From positions 437,849 to 501,848 of the forward strand of contig JBFLZR010000001.1 in assembly GCA_040756055.1 (NCBI GenBank): DNA of 64,000 nucleotides, written 5' to 3'. Positions 46,043-55,392 of the stretch are shown here, one piece after another (the first letter of the stretch is position 1; each line of letters opens with the position of its first letter). The stretch comes from Candidatus Zixiibacteriota bacterium. GTDB lineage: Bacteria > Zixibacteria > MSB-5A5 > GN15 > FEB-12. Under the pieces are notes generated by a model. It was not told where the DNA came from and did no database searches. It saw only the letters and a list, made by a program, of their open reading frames with translations. The position numbers and the translations under genes were made by a program.

Positions 46043-46846
46043 TTATTGCTCCGTGACCAGGAGCCGTTTGGCCGCCTCGAAACCGCAATGCTGATAACGG
46101 TCATATGCTCTGGCGGCCTCATCCCTGATTACCCTGCGGTCTTTGCCATCCGCCCATGCCACGATAGCGGCTTCGAGGGTGTAGGCTTCGGGGGCCATCA
46201 GGCCCGTTGTCCACAAAACAGGATCGGCCCTGAGTGCCCTGATGTGTCTGCCGAAAAACTGTTTGCTCACGCATGCGAGAATTATGACCTGCCGGCCGGT
46301 GCTGTCAGCGCTGAGGCTGTCTATGGGGAGGTTGAAATCCATTAGTCCATCATGCCCGACATAAGCAACCAGATCGGGGGGGTTGAAAGCGCCTGACTCT
46401 ACCAAAGAGGAATCTTCCGCCCGGGAGATGTCGGGTGTTTTTCGTCCGGCGACGCATGCGAAGAAATCGGATACGGCCTGTTTGATCCGTTCTCCTTTAT
46501 AGGCGTGGGCGATGACGCACAGCGGAAGTGTCGTGTGCCGGAAAACGCACTGCTCGAGCACGGTGTCCGGCCGCACGTGTTGCGCAACCGATACCATGCT
46601 CCATTGGGAACTGCGGTTGAAGAATGTTTTTAAGCCGTAGGCGGCCCCCCAGTAGAGATTGTTGTAGGGATCCTCTCCGTCCCCGAGTTTTGCCGGAACG
46701 GGGATAATGCCCTGGTGGTCGTTGTCGGCGAGCGCGACAAACACATGGACAGTCCGGCAGGTGTCGGCTCCCGATATGCGGGTTGTGACTATGACACACA
46801 ACGTCAAGCAAATGATTAGCGAACGGATCGGCATTTTGGCAACCAT
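46043..46846 (-). CDS. Exported protein with possible caspase-fold (clan CD) features
   Basis: I cannot assign this 267-residue protein with confidence. It has a signal peptide (RSLIICLTLCVIVTTRISGA) and a mature region with an alternating alpha/beta plan. A strand with H165 (LVAYVGHDGLMDF) is followed by a strand ending in C192 (RQVIILACVSKQFFGRH), then WTTGLMAPEAYTLEAAIVAW. The order His-then-Cys at strand ends resembles clan CD peptidases (caspase, gingipain, clostripain). The N-terminal VHVFVALADNDHQGIIPVP and LGDGEDPYNNLYWGAAYG look like conserved family stretches. It might instead be a binding protein of the same fold. It is monocistronic. Confidence 0.55.
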   Translation of the reverse strand: MVAKMPIRSLIICLTLCVIVTTRISGADTCRTVHVFVALADNDHQGIIPVPAKLGDGEDPYNNLYWGAAYGLKTFFNRSSQWSMVSVAQHVRPDTVLEQCVFRHTTLPLCVIAHAYKGERIKQAVSDFFACVAGRKTPDISRAEDSSLVESGAFNPPDLVAYVGHDGLMDFNLPIDSLSADSTGRQVIILACVSKQFFGRHIRALRADPVLWTTGLMAPEAYTLEAAIVAWADGKDRRVIRDEAARAYDRYQHCGFEAAKRLLVTEQ

Positions 46847-47183
46847 TTTTGATTTTCAGATCGTCAGCCACCAACGCAATCAACAGAACGTGCCTATGCA
46901 ATCAAGACGGCCGACTGGACAATATATCCATTGGTTTGAATACCAACAACAAAAGTATCGCAGGGCATAAGCGGTCATGCACTCTGGTCGCGAGGAAACG
47001 AAAGCCCTGCCAGCGCAAAAAATCGCCCAGTTTAGTGTTCCCTAACAGGCAGCGGGAGGTTATCTTTCAGTCAAAACGAATAACAATCGGTCAACCGCCT
47101 TGTCTCGTTCCGGCTTGGCTAATCCCTATTGATCACAAGCGGCGGTTGCATGACGAGCACTGTTCTAGGAGGAGAAGGTTTCT
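46847..47183. other. Divergent intergenic region upstream of S46 peptidase gene
   Basis: No gene is supported. It separates the minus-strand exported protein from the S46 peptidase and presumably holds both promoters. The end contains the strong GGAGGAGAAGG ribosome-binding site of the S46 gene. Confidence 0.4.
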
Positions 47184-49352
47184 ATGACTTCCGGTAAATG
47201 GATAGCCGTACTGACAGTTGTGGTAGTTTTCACCGCGGCGCGGGTTGTTGTGGGCGAAGAGGGGATGTGGCCGCATTACGATGTAGACAAAATGCCGTTT
47301 GAAAGTTTCAGGTCTTCGGGGCTGGAGTTGAACCCGGCCGATATTTATAATCCCGATGGTGGCGGGTTGTGTGAAGCAGTGGTGCGTTTGGGAGCAACTG
47401 GTTCATTTGTATCGGCCGATGGTCTCATTCTTACCAACCATCATGTTGCTTTCGACGCCGTACAGAAGCAGAGCACGGTAGTCAAGAACCTCGTGCGGGA
47501 CGGTTTCTACGCGGCGACACGTGGAGAGGAAATCCCCGCAATCGGTTACGATGCCTGGGTGACGAAGTCGGCCATCGATGTTACTGAGAGGGTTCTTGCG
47601 CGGGTCACTGATGGTATGACCGATTTCGAGCGTTATCAGGCAATCGACCGCGCCATCAAGGAGATCATAGCCGAAGGGGAGAAGCAGGGCGATGTAAAGT
47701 GCCGGGTGGCGAAGATGTTCGACGGCAAGCAGTTCATTTTGTATACGCGCCTCCAGATACGCGACGTGAGAATCGTATACGTCCCGCCGCTCTCGATAGG
47801 TGAGTACGGCGGCGATATAGATAACTGGATGTGGCCGCGTCACACGGGAGATTTTTCATTCCTGCGCGCGTATGTGGCTCCCGACGGCAGCGTCGCTGAA
47901 TACTCAGAGGAGAATGTAGTCTATCATCCCAAGGTCTTTTTCCCCATAGCGAAGTCGGGTATCGAGGAAGGCGACTTTACGATGATAATCGGGTTTCCGG
48001 GAAAGACCAACCGCTACGCCTGTTCCTATGAGGTCGATGATATTGTTCACTTCTCTTACCCGAGTCGCATCGAACTCTACCGTGACATACTTGGTATAAT
48101 CGAGGATATTTCGCGCGATGATCCGGAAACAGCTATCAGGCTTGCCTCTACCGTAAAGGGAATCAACAACGGTCTGAAGAATCGCATTGGCATGCTCGAG
48201 GGATTCGACCAGTGGGACCTGCTGGAGAGAAAAGTTGAGTCAGAGATTGCTCTGACCGATTTCATAAACAGCAGCCCGGAACTTCGCACGAAATATGGCG
48301 GTGTGCTCCCGGGGTTGGATAGTCTGTATCGGGAGATATCCCGTACTCGCGACAAGGATTTCGTGATGGGTTCCATGATGTGGTCGGACTATGTCGACAT
48401 CGCTTTTACATTATATAAGTGGTCGGTTGAACGTCAGAAGGATGACATGGAGCGGGAATCCGGATATCAGGACCGTGACTCGACAAGCATACGGGAGTGG
48501 CTGGAGGACTTGCAAGTGAACCTGGTTCCCAAGTACGAACGGGCGCTTGTCGGGTATTTCCTGGACAGGGCGTTGAATCTTCCCGAGGGACAGCGCGTGA
48601 GCACAATCGACGAAGTTATCAGACAGGTTGAAGGAACGGATCCGCAGACGAAACTTGAAACGTGGCTGGACTACGCCTTTGCCAACACGAAAGTCGGCGA
48701 TCTTGGGTGGCGCCTGAAGATGTTCCATATGTCGACTAAAGAGCTGGAGAGTTTGAACGACCCGATGATCGAATTCGCGCGCGTAACTTATCCGGAACGT
48801 GAAGAACACAGCGATAGAGCGAAGCGTCATGCGGGCACCGCGACTCGGCTTCAGCCCCAATTGATTAATGCCTATGCCGAGTTTAATCACAATGAAATGT
48901 ATCCCGATGCCAACGGGACGATGCGCGTCAATTTTGGCGTAGTCAGAGGTTACAGCCCCTCCGACGCCGTTTGGTATAAGTGTTTCACCACCGCGAAAGG
49001 TGTAATCGAGAAGGAGACGGGTGAGGATCCCTTTATCGTGCCGGAGGCGCTGGAAGAGTATCATGCCAACGCAAGTATCAGCGCTTACGCAGATCCGGCC
49101 ATCGGGGACGTGCCGGTGAATTTTCTCTCGACCAACGATGCGACGGGTGGTAATTCCGGAAGCCCGGTTATCGATGGAAAGGGGAGACTCGTGGGTGTGT
49201 TGTTCGACTGTAATTATGAAAGTATCGCGGCCGACTACCTTTTCAATCCATCGGTGACTCGTTCAATCAGTGTCGATACGCGGTATGTTCTGCATATCAT
49301 AGACGAGATTTATCATCTGGACGCTCTGGTTGGGGAGTTGACGCTTCAGTGA
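47184..49352 (+). CDS. Exported S46 family dipeptidyl-peptidase (DPP7/DPP11-like)
   Basis: This 722-residue serine peptidase should release dipeptides from peptide N-termini in the periplasm. It has a signal peptide (residues 1-25), then the family start GMWPHYDVDKMPFESF. The catalytic triad is visible: histidine in LTNHHVAFDA (H86/H87), aspartate in GEYGGDIDNWMWPRHTGDF, and serine S658 in TGGNSGSPV. The residue equivalent to position 673 of Porphyromonas enzymes, which sets S1 specificity (Gly in DPP7, Arg in DPP11), appears to be cysteine (C676, VLFDCNYES). It probably feeds peptide utilisation together with the S9 and M3 enzymes nearby. Confidence 0.95.
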   Translation: MTSGKWIAVLTVVVVFTAARVVVGEEGMWPHYDVDKMPFESFRSSGLELNPADIYNPDGGGLCEAVVRLGATGSFVSADGLILTNHHVAFDAVQKQSTVVKNLVRDGFYAATRGEEIPAIGYDAWVTKSAIDVTERVLARVTDGMTDFERYQAIDRAIKEIIAEGEKQGDVKCRVAKMFDGKQFILYTRLQIRDVRIVYVPPLSIGEYGGDIDNWMWPRHTGDFSFLRAYVAPDGSVAEYSEENVVYHPKVFFPIAKSGIEEGDFTMIIGFPGKTNRYACSYEVDDIVHFSYPSRIELYRDILGIIEDISRDDPETAIRLASTVKGINNGLKNRIGMLEGFDQWDLLERKVESEIALTDFINSSPELRTKYGGVLPGLDSLYREISRTRDKDFVMGSMMWSDYVDIAFTLYKWSVERQKDDMERESGYQDRDSTSIREWLEDLQVNLVPKYERALVGYFLDRALNLPEGQRVSTIDEVIRQVEGTDPQTKLETWLDYAFANTKVGDLGWRLKMFHMSTKELESLNDPMIEFARVTYPEREEHSDRAKRHAGTATRLQPQLINAYAEFNHNEMYPDANGTMRVNFGVVRGYSPSDAVWYKCFTTAKGVIEKETGEDPFIVPEALEEYHANASISAYADPAIGDVPVNFLSTNDATGGNSGSPVIDGKGRLVGVLFDCNYESIAADYLFNPSVTRSISVDTRYVLHIIDEIYHLDALVGELTLQ

Positions 49353-49363
49353 ACTTGTCTGTT

Positions 49364-49390
49364 CGCCGGGCACGCTTTGCGCCCGGCGAT
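49364..49390 (+). terminator. Hairpin after S46 peptidase gene
   Basis: An 8-bp inverted repeat CGCCGGGC / GCCCGGCG with a 9-nt loop lies 12 nt after the stop codon and is followed by ATTTAACGGATTTTG. The tract is not a clean T run, so termination is likely but not certain. Confidence 0.45.
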
Positions 49391-49499
49391 TTAACGGATT
49401 TTGCCCTCGGGTGTCCGAGTCAACTGGCTATTTAGCGGCCGAATCACACGCTCAGAGTCGACCAGGTTCTCTTGTTCGAGTGACCGGGCGGATTTGGTT

Positions 49500-50924
49500 T
49501 TATCTGCCCGGCAGAATATTCTGATTCATACGAAAGAGATTTTCGGGGTCGTATGTCTTCTTCGCCTTCTTAAGGCGATCATAATTCTCGCCATACGCCG
49601 CCTGTACTCTATCGGTTTCATCGGCGGTCAGGAAATTCACGTACACACCCCCGGTGGCGCATGGAGCCATGTCCTTGTACAGTCCGCGGGCCCACCGCGT
49701 GCACCTCTCATCATCAGTCATATTCCGCCATCGTCCGTGCACGTTCATGATGTATTCGGCCTTACGGTGTGGGTAGGCCGTATCCTTGACGCCCTTTCGG
49801 TTTACCTCGGCTCCAAGCATTCCAAAGAATATCTCGCATTCCTCGTTAGGCAGCCTGGAAACGTAATCTATGGCGATATCGATTGCCGCGTCGGTAAGGG
49901 ATGTGAAGTTATGGGACTTCCAATAATTTCGTGCTCCCGGTGTGAGCAGTGGGTCGAAAGCTTGTTGCCATGCGGCGTAGGGCTGCGTTCCCAGGAATTC
50001 GCCGAGAACGTTTCCAAGACTTCTGAAAGGAGAGATGGCTTTTTCTCCTTCGGAGGGATCTCCGCCGTGAAAGCAGGCCAAAACGACGATTTCTTTGCCG
50101 TGGACGGACTCCGGCAGAAAGGGAAGCGGCGGGGCTTTGCGCATGACCACCCAGACGCTTGTTTCATCGCCGAGTTTTGGAACTATCTCTCGGTATTTTT
50201 CCAATACCTGCCTGGCTTCGTCGAGAGAATAGACAATCAGGCCGGCGTAGACTGATGGTCCCACGGGATGGAGTCGGAACTCGAACCTTGTCACCACGCC
50301 GAAATTTCCGCCTCCGCCGCGAATGGCCCAGAACAGCTCCTGGTTCTCCCATTCGTTGGCTCTCAGCAGTTTGCCATCGGCGGTGACTACATCGGCGGCG
50401 CTCAGGTTGTCGATGGTGAGGCCGTATTTTCGCGAGAGCCATCCGAAGCCGCCACCGAGAGTGAGACCCGCCACACCGGTGGTGGAATTAATTCCAACGG
50501 GGGTGGCAAGTCCGAAGGCCTGTGTTTCATGATCTAGATCGCCGAGTGTGGCTCCCGGCTGCACGTGAACCAGCCTGCTTTCCGGTTCGACTCGAACGGA
50601 TTTCATGAGTGACAGGTCTATCATCAGCCCGTCGTCACAGACGGCATATCCCGCTATGTTGTGACCGCCGCCGTGAATCGTGGTCAGGAGATTGTTTTCG
50701 CGGGCGAAGTTCACGGCGGCGATAACATCGGCGACGCCGGTGCACCGGGCAATAAGCCCCGGCTTTCGATCAATCATCCCATTCCATATTGTGCGTGCTT
50801 CATCGTAGCCGGAATCACCGGGCGCCAGCAACCGGCCCCTGAAGGACCCGGAAAGCTCTTCCAAAAACGATGGCTGCACAGCCGTTTTTGCGCCACCATT
50901 AGTGGCTACATTGATTGGATTCAT
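49500..50924 (-). CDS. FAD-linked oxidoreductase, berberine-bridge/6-hydroxynicotine-oxidase type
   Basis: This flavoenzyme of about 474 residues belongs to the VAO/BBE-like family. The FAD-binding domain has GLIARCTGVADVIAAVNFAR, the covalent-FAD histidine motif IHGGGHNIAGYAVCDDG, and TTGVAGLTLGGGFGWLSRKYG. The cysteine of bicovalent family members is not seen in that loop, so a single covalent bond is expected. The C-terminal BBE motif is YDPENLFRMNQNI. Such enzymes oxidise sugars, alkaloids or aromatic alcohols; the substrate is unknown. The start at 50924 is set by AAAGGA six bases upstream; the frame itself is open for 59 more codons. No signal peptide is seen. Confidence 0.9.
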   Translation of the reverse strand: MNPINVATNGGAKTAVQPSFLEELSGSFRGRLLAPGDSGYDEARTIWNGMIDRKPGLIARCTGVADVIAAVNFARENNLLTTIHGGGHNIAGYAVCDDGLMIDLSLMKSVRVEPESRLVHVQPGATLGDLDHETQAFGLATPVGINSTTGVAGLTLGGGFGWLSRKYGLTIDNLSAADVVTADGKLLRANEWENQELFWAIRGGGGNFGVVTRFEFRLHPVGPSVYAGLIVYSLDEARQVLEKYREIVPKLGDETSVWVVMRKAPPLPFLPESVHGKEIVVLACFHGGDPSEGEKAISPFRSLGNVLGEFLGTQPYAAWQQAFDPLLTPGARNYWKSHNFTSLTDAAIDIAIDYVSRLPNEECEIFFGMLGAEVNRKGVKDTAYPHRKAEYIMNVHGRWRNMTDDERCTRWARGLYKDMAPCATGGVYVNFLTADETDRVQAAYGENYDRLKKAKKTYDPENLFRMNQNILPGR

Positions 50925-51265
50925 TACGATTCCTTTGTGTGTTTTGATTTTTGGCTGCCCGGATGGCCAGAAGTATTTAGCGATATTAAAAACCCTACTT
51001 CTTTTATACGTCGCCGGAAGTTTCGTGTGAGAAAATAATAGATAAAAATAATCCACATCCGCAATCAGGCAGGAGCTGCACGGGACTCGTACCCGGGTCA
51101 TTCGATAACTTACTGTCCGGCAATCAAATCGGGTGAGCGCAGGCCGATTCCCGCTGAAACATACTTTTACAGAACAATCGGAGGGCTTGTACGTATTAAA
51201 ACATTAATGCTGTAGCATTTTTCGTTGGTGTTTAAAAAGTATCAATTTATCTGGGAGTTTCTATC

Positions 51266-53161
51266 ATGCAGACGAAATCATGTTGGCGAATCCTCACGCT
51301 CACCCTGGTTCTCTCGTTGATGGTCAGCGGCGCTGTTTTCGGGCAGTCGGCCGTGCCGCAGCGCTCGGAGATTCCGGACGAGTACAAATGGAACCTGTCG
51401 GACATTTATCCCGATTGGCAGAGTTGGGAGCAGGGGATGGCCGATTTGGAAAGAATGATGGGGGAGTTCGAGAATCTGAAAGGCACGTTGGCCAATGGTC
51501 CCGAGAACGTATATAAGGCCTACAAGCTTTACGACGATATGGATGTAATTGCCTATCGGGTGATACGTTACTCTGGGTTTCAGTTTGCTCTGAACACGCG
51601 CGACAACGAGGCTGCTGCCAGGTCGCAGCAGTTTTACAGCCTGTATGCGAAGTTTGGTACGGCAACGGCCTGGTTGACGCCGGAACTGTTGGCGATCGGG
51701 TGGGACACCATGTCGAAATGGCTGGACGAGTACAAACCGCTCGCTCCCTACCGCCACCCGATTTCGGACGCGTTTCGTCAGCACCAACATGTCCTTGATG
51801 AGGAGAAGGAGCGCCTTCTTTCTTACTACAATCTTCTGAGAAGCAGCCCCGATGACGCGTACACGGCTTTGTCGACGGCCGATATCAAGTATCGCGATGT
51901 GACTTTGTCTGACGGCAGCACGGTGACGTTAACGCCGGGCAATTATCGCGGCATATTGACCAACAACGGCAATCAGGCCGACCGCGCGGCGGCTTTCGAG
52001 ACTTACTATGCCACTTACTCTGACAATGCCAATTCGTACGCAGCGTTGTACAACGGGGTTCTTCAGGCCGACTGGGCCAACACCCAGGCGCGCAACTATG
52101 GTTCATGTCTTGAGGCGGGTCTGGATGACTACAATGTCCCGGTCGAAGTAATCGAGAATCTGATTGCGGCGGTCAAGCGCGGTTTAGAGCCGCTGCATCG
52201 CTTTCACGAACTTCGCAAGAAGGCGCTCGGTCTTGATACCTATCACAACTACGACGGGAGTTACCCAATAGTCGATTTTCATAAGACTTATGAATATGAC
52301 GACGCTGTCAAGTGGATCACCGAGTCTGTCGCGCCGCTCGGCAAAGAATATCAGGACAAAGTGAAAGAGGCGTTCGCCAGCAGATGGGTGGATGTTTACG
52401 AGACGCCCAATAAGACCACGGGAGCGTTTTCCGGTGGATGTTACGGTGTGCATCCTTTTATCCTGATGAATTACAACAAGACGATGGACAATGTTTTCAC
52501 GCTGGCCCACGAGATGGGCCACGCCATGCATAGTGTCCTGTCCGAGCAGAATCAGCCCAAGGCGATATCGGATTACACATTGTTGGGCGCGGAGGTTGCC
52601 TCGGCGGTCAACGAGGGGCTTCTGATGGACTATCTGCTAAAGAACTCCAAGGATCCTCTCGAACGGACTTTCCTGCTTTTGAGGGCGATTGAGGATCTTG
52701 AAGGCACTTTTTACACGCAGGTCCAATTCGCCGAATTCGAGGTGGAGGCTCACCGGATGGTTGAACGGGGTGAGCCTATAACGGCCGAGAGCCTTTCGGA
52801 ACTCTATGACGAAATCGCGAAGGAATACAGGGGCGATGTTGTCACTCCGGATTCGCTTTATCGCTATACGTGGACACGCATAAGTCATTTCTATGACGTG
52901 CCGTATTACGTTTATCAGTACGCAGCATCGTTTTCGGCGGCTGCCCAGCTTATGAACGATATCAAATCTGATGACCAGAAGCTCAGGCAGGACGCTCTCG
53001 ATCGTTATCTCACGTATCTGAAGTCGGGTGGCAACGATTATCCGATTGAGTTGATGAAGAAGGCTGGCGCGGATCTGACTGACCCGGCAACTTTCGATGC
53101 CGTGATCGCTCACATGGATAAACTTGTGACTCAGCTTGAGCAGGAGATGGCCAAGCTGTAA
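51266..53161 (+). CDS. pepF: Exported oligoendopeptidase F (M3B metallopeptidase)
   Basis: The 631-residue zinc peptidase has the M3B features: the N-terminal PDEYKWNLSDIYPDWQSWEQG, the zinc motif TLAHEMGHAMHS (H415, E416, H419), and the third ligand in GAEVASAVNEGLLMDYLL. The C-terminal YDVPYYVYQYAASFSAAAQL is a family signature. Classical oligoendopeptidase F is cytosolic; this protein starts with a clear signal peptide (residues 1-27, ILTLTLVLSLMVSGAVFGQ) and so should work in the periplasm on small peptides. It fits with the nearby exported S46 and S9 peptidases. A T-poor hairpin follows at 53245. Confidence 0.94.
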   Translation: MQTKSCWRILTLTLVLSLMVSGAVFGQSAVPQRSEIPDEYKWNLSDIYPDWQSWEQGMADLERMMGEFENLKGTLANGPENVYKAYKLYDDMDVIAYRVIRYSGFQFALNTRDNEAAARSQQFYSLYAKFGTATAWLTPELLAIGWDTMSKWLDEYKPLAPYRHPISDAFRQHQHVLDEEKERLLSYYNLLRSSPDDAYTALSTADIKYRDVTLSDGSTVTLTPGNYRGILTNNGNQADRAAAFETYYATYSDNANSYAALYNGVLQADWANTQARNYGSCLEAGLDDYNVPVEVIENLIAAVKRGLEPLHRFHELRKKALGLDTYHNYDGSYPIVDFHKTYEYDDAVKWITESVAPLGKEYQDKVKEAFASRWVDVYETPNKTTGAFSGGCYGVHPFILMNYNKTMDNVFTLAHEMGHAMHSVLSEQNQPKAISDYTLLGAEVASAVNEGLLMDYLLKNSKDPLERTFLLLRAIEDLEGTFYTQVQFAEFEVEAHRMVERGEPITAESLSELYDEIAKEYRGDVVTPDSLYRYTWTRISHFYDVPYYVYQYAASFSAAAQLMNDIKSDDQKLRQDALDRYLTYLKSGGNDYPIELMKKAGADLTDPATFDAVIAHMDKLVTQLEQEMAKL

Positions 53162-53244
53162 TTGCTCGGAACGCGGAATTATTTGTGGCTTTTGTTGCCA
53201 GAGAAAACCGACCATTCCGCAATCGCACTAGCTAGGGATAAAGC

Positions 53245-53280
53245 AAAGCTCTTGATTGATGATCAGGAGCTTTGTAACTT
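53245..53280 (+). terminator. Long hairpin downstream of oligoendopeptidase F gene
   Basis: A 12-bp stem AAAGCTCTTGAT / ATCAGGAGCTTT (one G-U pair) with loop TGATG is followed by GTAACTTTGGG. It is a stable hairpin in the right place for a terminator, though the downstream T content is low. Confidence 0.45.
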
Positions 53281-53371
53281 TGGGAAAGGGTCGAATGATT
53301 TCCTGGGCCGTGAAGCCCGCACAATAGACTATGAGCGAAATACGAGTGTCCTTTGAGTAAGGAGTGAGCAA

Positions 53372-54082
53372 GTGCACGAAAACTACGACCTCACGCCAGT
53401 CGTACTTCTGGCCACGATTCACAACGGCGATAGATTCCGCAGCAGTAACGCCAAAGAGTATACCGAGCGACTTAGGATGTTGCTTGAGGAGATCCAGCCA
53501 GACGTTGTCTGCTCCGAATTGTCACCGGAGCAGCTTCGAGGGGACGCGACTTGTGAATGCAAGCCCGAATACCCAGAAGTAATTATTCCCTTTTGCTCAG
53601 AGCGGAATATCCCCATTGTTCCCATTCAACCGGATGTTAAGACGGGAGACGCCGTTGAAAGAGACCTCGCAGAGGCAGGCAGTAAACTTGACCCCGCTGG
53701 GCGAGCTCGGATTGATTCGCTGGAGCAACTGGAGTGTTCTATCGTAGACCGGCTGGCAGAAATTCTGCGGCAGCCAACCGGCTTGGATATGATTCAAATG
53801 CGCGTGCTTGATCTTTTGCTTATAGAGCCTCTGTATCAACTTTACTCTGAGTTCTCAAACCAGAAAGTCCAAGCGCTTTGGGAAGAGTGGAATCAGCATT
53901 TTTTGAGAAGCATTTTAGACGCTGTAAATCTCAGCCGCAACAAACGCATTCTTGCGACAGTCGGTTGGGCCCACAAGTATTGGCTCTGGAATCATTTGTC
54001 CAAGCGAAATGACATTCGGCTGCTGGATTTACACTCCTTCCGACAGTTCTGCGGTGAATCGCCAAGTTCTTCGGATAGCTGA
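53372..54082 (+). CDS. TraB/GumN-like (TIKI superfamily) protein
   Basis: The 236-residue protein starts with GTG behind AAGGAG. It has the scattered motifs of the TraB/PrgY/GumN-TIKI superfamily: a histidine in LLATIHNGDRF (H17), a glutamate in DVVCSELSPEQL (E49) and a histidine in ILATVGWAHKYWLW (H201). Relatives include a metal-dependent peptidase (TIKI) and erythromycin-esterase-like enzymes, but bacterial stand-alone members mostly lack a role. It has several cysteines (CECKPEYPE, IIPFCSERN) and no signal peptide. It is an isolated gene followed by a strong terminator. Confidence 0.55.
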   Translation: MHENYDLTPVVLLATIHNGDRFRSSNAKEYTERLRMLLEEIQPDVVCSELSPEQLRGDATCECKPEYPEVIIPFCSERNIPIVPIQPDVKTGDAVERDLAEAGSKLDPAGRARIDSLEQLECSIVDRLAEILRQPTGLDMIQMRVLDLLLIEPLYQLYSEFSNQKVQALWEEWNQHFLRSILDAVNLSRNKRILATVGWAHKYWLWNHLSKRNDIRLLDLHSFRQFCGESPSSSDS

Positions 54083-54454
54083 CCATCCAACCGCGGCCAG
54101 TACCAGGCTTTGCCTCCTGTCTAACGAAAATCGAGCTAATCAGGGTGCCGGTTCAGACCGGCGCCCTTTTTCTTGCCCGCTAAACCTTTATTTATTAACG
54201 GCATACCAGACTGTTTGAGAAGCTTATCGGAAAACTGCCGGAAAATCGGTCGGCACTTGCTGCTCCAGAGCCGGTTACGCTTGACAAACAGGGGGAAAGA
54301 ATTATTATTTCCGGTTGTGAAAGACGTCACAAGTCGGCTCAGCCGCAGACGGAGAAATCAATATACTGCATAGACTTGTCGAAAAAATCGCGTATCCGCC
54401 TGTCGATAAAGATTTTCACATACACTTATTAATAGTGGAGTTGGTATAGGTAGT
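54083..54454. other. Intergenic region upstream of the HMG-CoA-lyase-like gene
   Basis: The left part holds the terminator at 54143-54172. The rest, about 280 bases, has no gene and should contain the promoter of the four-gene acyl-CoA module. I could not pick out reliable promoter hexamers or a known riboswitch. Confidence 0.4.
54143..54172 (+). terminator. Rho-independent terminator after TraB-like gene
   Basis: A 10-bp stem GGGTGCCGGT / ACCGGCGCCC (one G-U pair) with loop TCAG is followed by TTTTTC. It lies 60 nt after the TraB-like stop codon. Confidence 0.9.
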
Positions 54455-55378
54455 ATGGTAATAAAGGAAATTTGTATTCACGAAGTAGGACCTCGCGACG
54501 GGTTGCAGGTCGAAAAGACTACAGTACCGCTCGAGGAGAAGATTCGCTGGATTGATGGTGTGATCTCAAGTGGTGTTGATATCGTTCAGCTTGGCTCGTT
54601 TGTGAACCCGGAGAAGGTGCCGCAGATGGCTGATACCGACCAGTTATTCAGTCACTACTCGAAGTCCGGTAACAGGCCCGACAAGGTTGTTCTTTCCGGT
54701 TTGGTGCTCAATGAGAAAGGATTGGAGAGAGGTATGGCCTGCGGTGTTGACATGTTTTGCATGGGTGTGTCAGCAAGCGAAACCCACAGTCAAAAGAACA
54801 CCCGCATGACAACCTCGGAGGCTCTTACGCGCATTATCGCGATGGCAAAGATGGCGATGGAGGCGGGCAAGAAGGTTCAGGTTTCGGTGCAGTCGGCATT
54901 CGGGTGCGGTTTTGAAGGTCCGATACCTTCGGAAAAAGTACTCGGGATCGTGAAGGAGTATTTGGCGGCCGGGGTGAAGAATATCAGTCTGGCCGATACT
55001 GCCGGACACGCTCAGCCGCTTCAGGTGGAAGAACTCTACAGCGCCATAGGCGAGCTGGATTCCACGGTCGAGCTGGCCTGTCACTTCCACAACACCTATG
55101 GGTTGGGTCTGGCGAATTGTTACGCTGCGCTCAAGAGCGGCGTGAGATATTTCGAGTCGGCTTTCGGCGGATTGGGCGGCTGCCCGTTCACGAAGCTTCC
55201 GGCCGGCAATGTCAGCACCGAGGATCTGGTCCATTCGCTTCAGCGGATGGGATATCGCAAAGACATACGACTTTCGATTCTGTTGGACACGGCCCGGCAG
55301 GTGGGCGAGTTTTTCGGTCGCGAACTGCCCGGCTCGGTCCTGAAAGCAGGGTCTATTGTGGATTTCAAGAAAGGATGA
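54455..55378 (+). CDS. HMG-CoA lyase-like (DRE-TIM) acyl-CoA lyase
   Basis: This 307-residue TIM-barrel enzyme belongs to the HMG-CoA lyase group of the DRE-TIM family. The metal and catalytic motifs are EVGPRDGLQVE, GSFVNPEKVPQMAD, the HFHNTYGLGLANCYAAL strand with metal-binding His residues, and the cysteine loop GGLGGCPFTKLPAGNVSTED. It should cleave a 3-hydroxy-3-methyl acyl-CoA (HMG-CoA, citramalyl-CoA or a related substrate) by retro-Claisen chemistry. It is the first of four closely spaced genes, with a CoA-transferase and an aconitase-family dehydratase, whose context points to a hydroxy-dicarboxylic acid rather than ketone-body metabolism. Confidence 0.9.
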   Translation: MVIKEICIHEVGPRDGLQVEKTTVPLEEKIRWIDGVISSGVDIVQLGSFVNPEKVPQMADTDQLFSHYSKSGNRPDKVVLSGLVLNEKGLERGMACGVDMFCMGVSASETHSQKNTRMTTSEALTRIIAMAKMAMEAGKKVQVSVQSAFGCGFEGPIPSEKVLGIVKEYLAAGVKNISLADTAGHAQPLQVEELYSAIGELDSTVELACHFHNTYGLGLANCYAALKSGVRYFESAFGGLGGCPFTKLPAGNVSTEDLVHSLQRMGYRKDIRLSILLDTARQVGEFFGRELPGSVLKAGSIVDFKKG

Positions 55379-55392
55379 ATGAGAGAATTATC

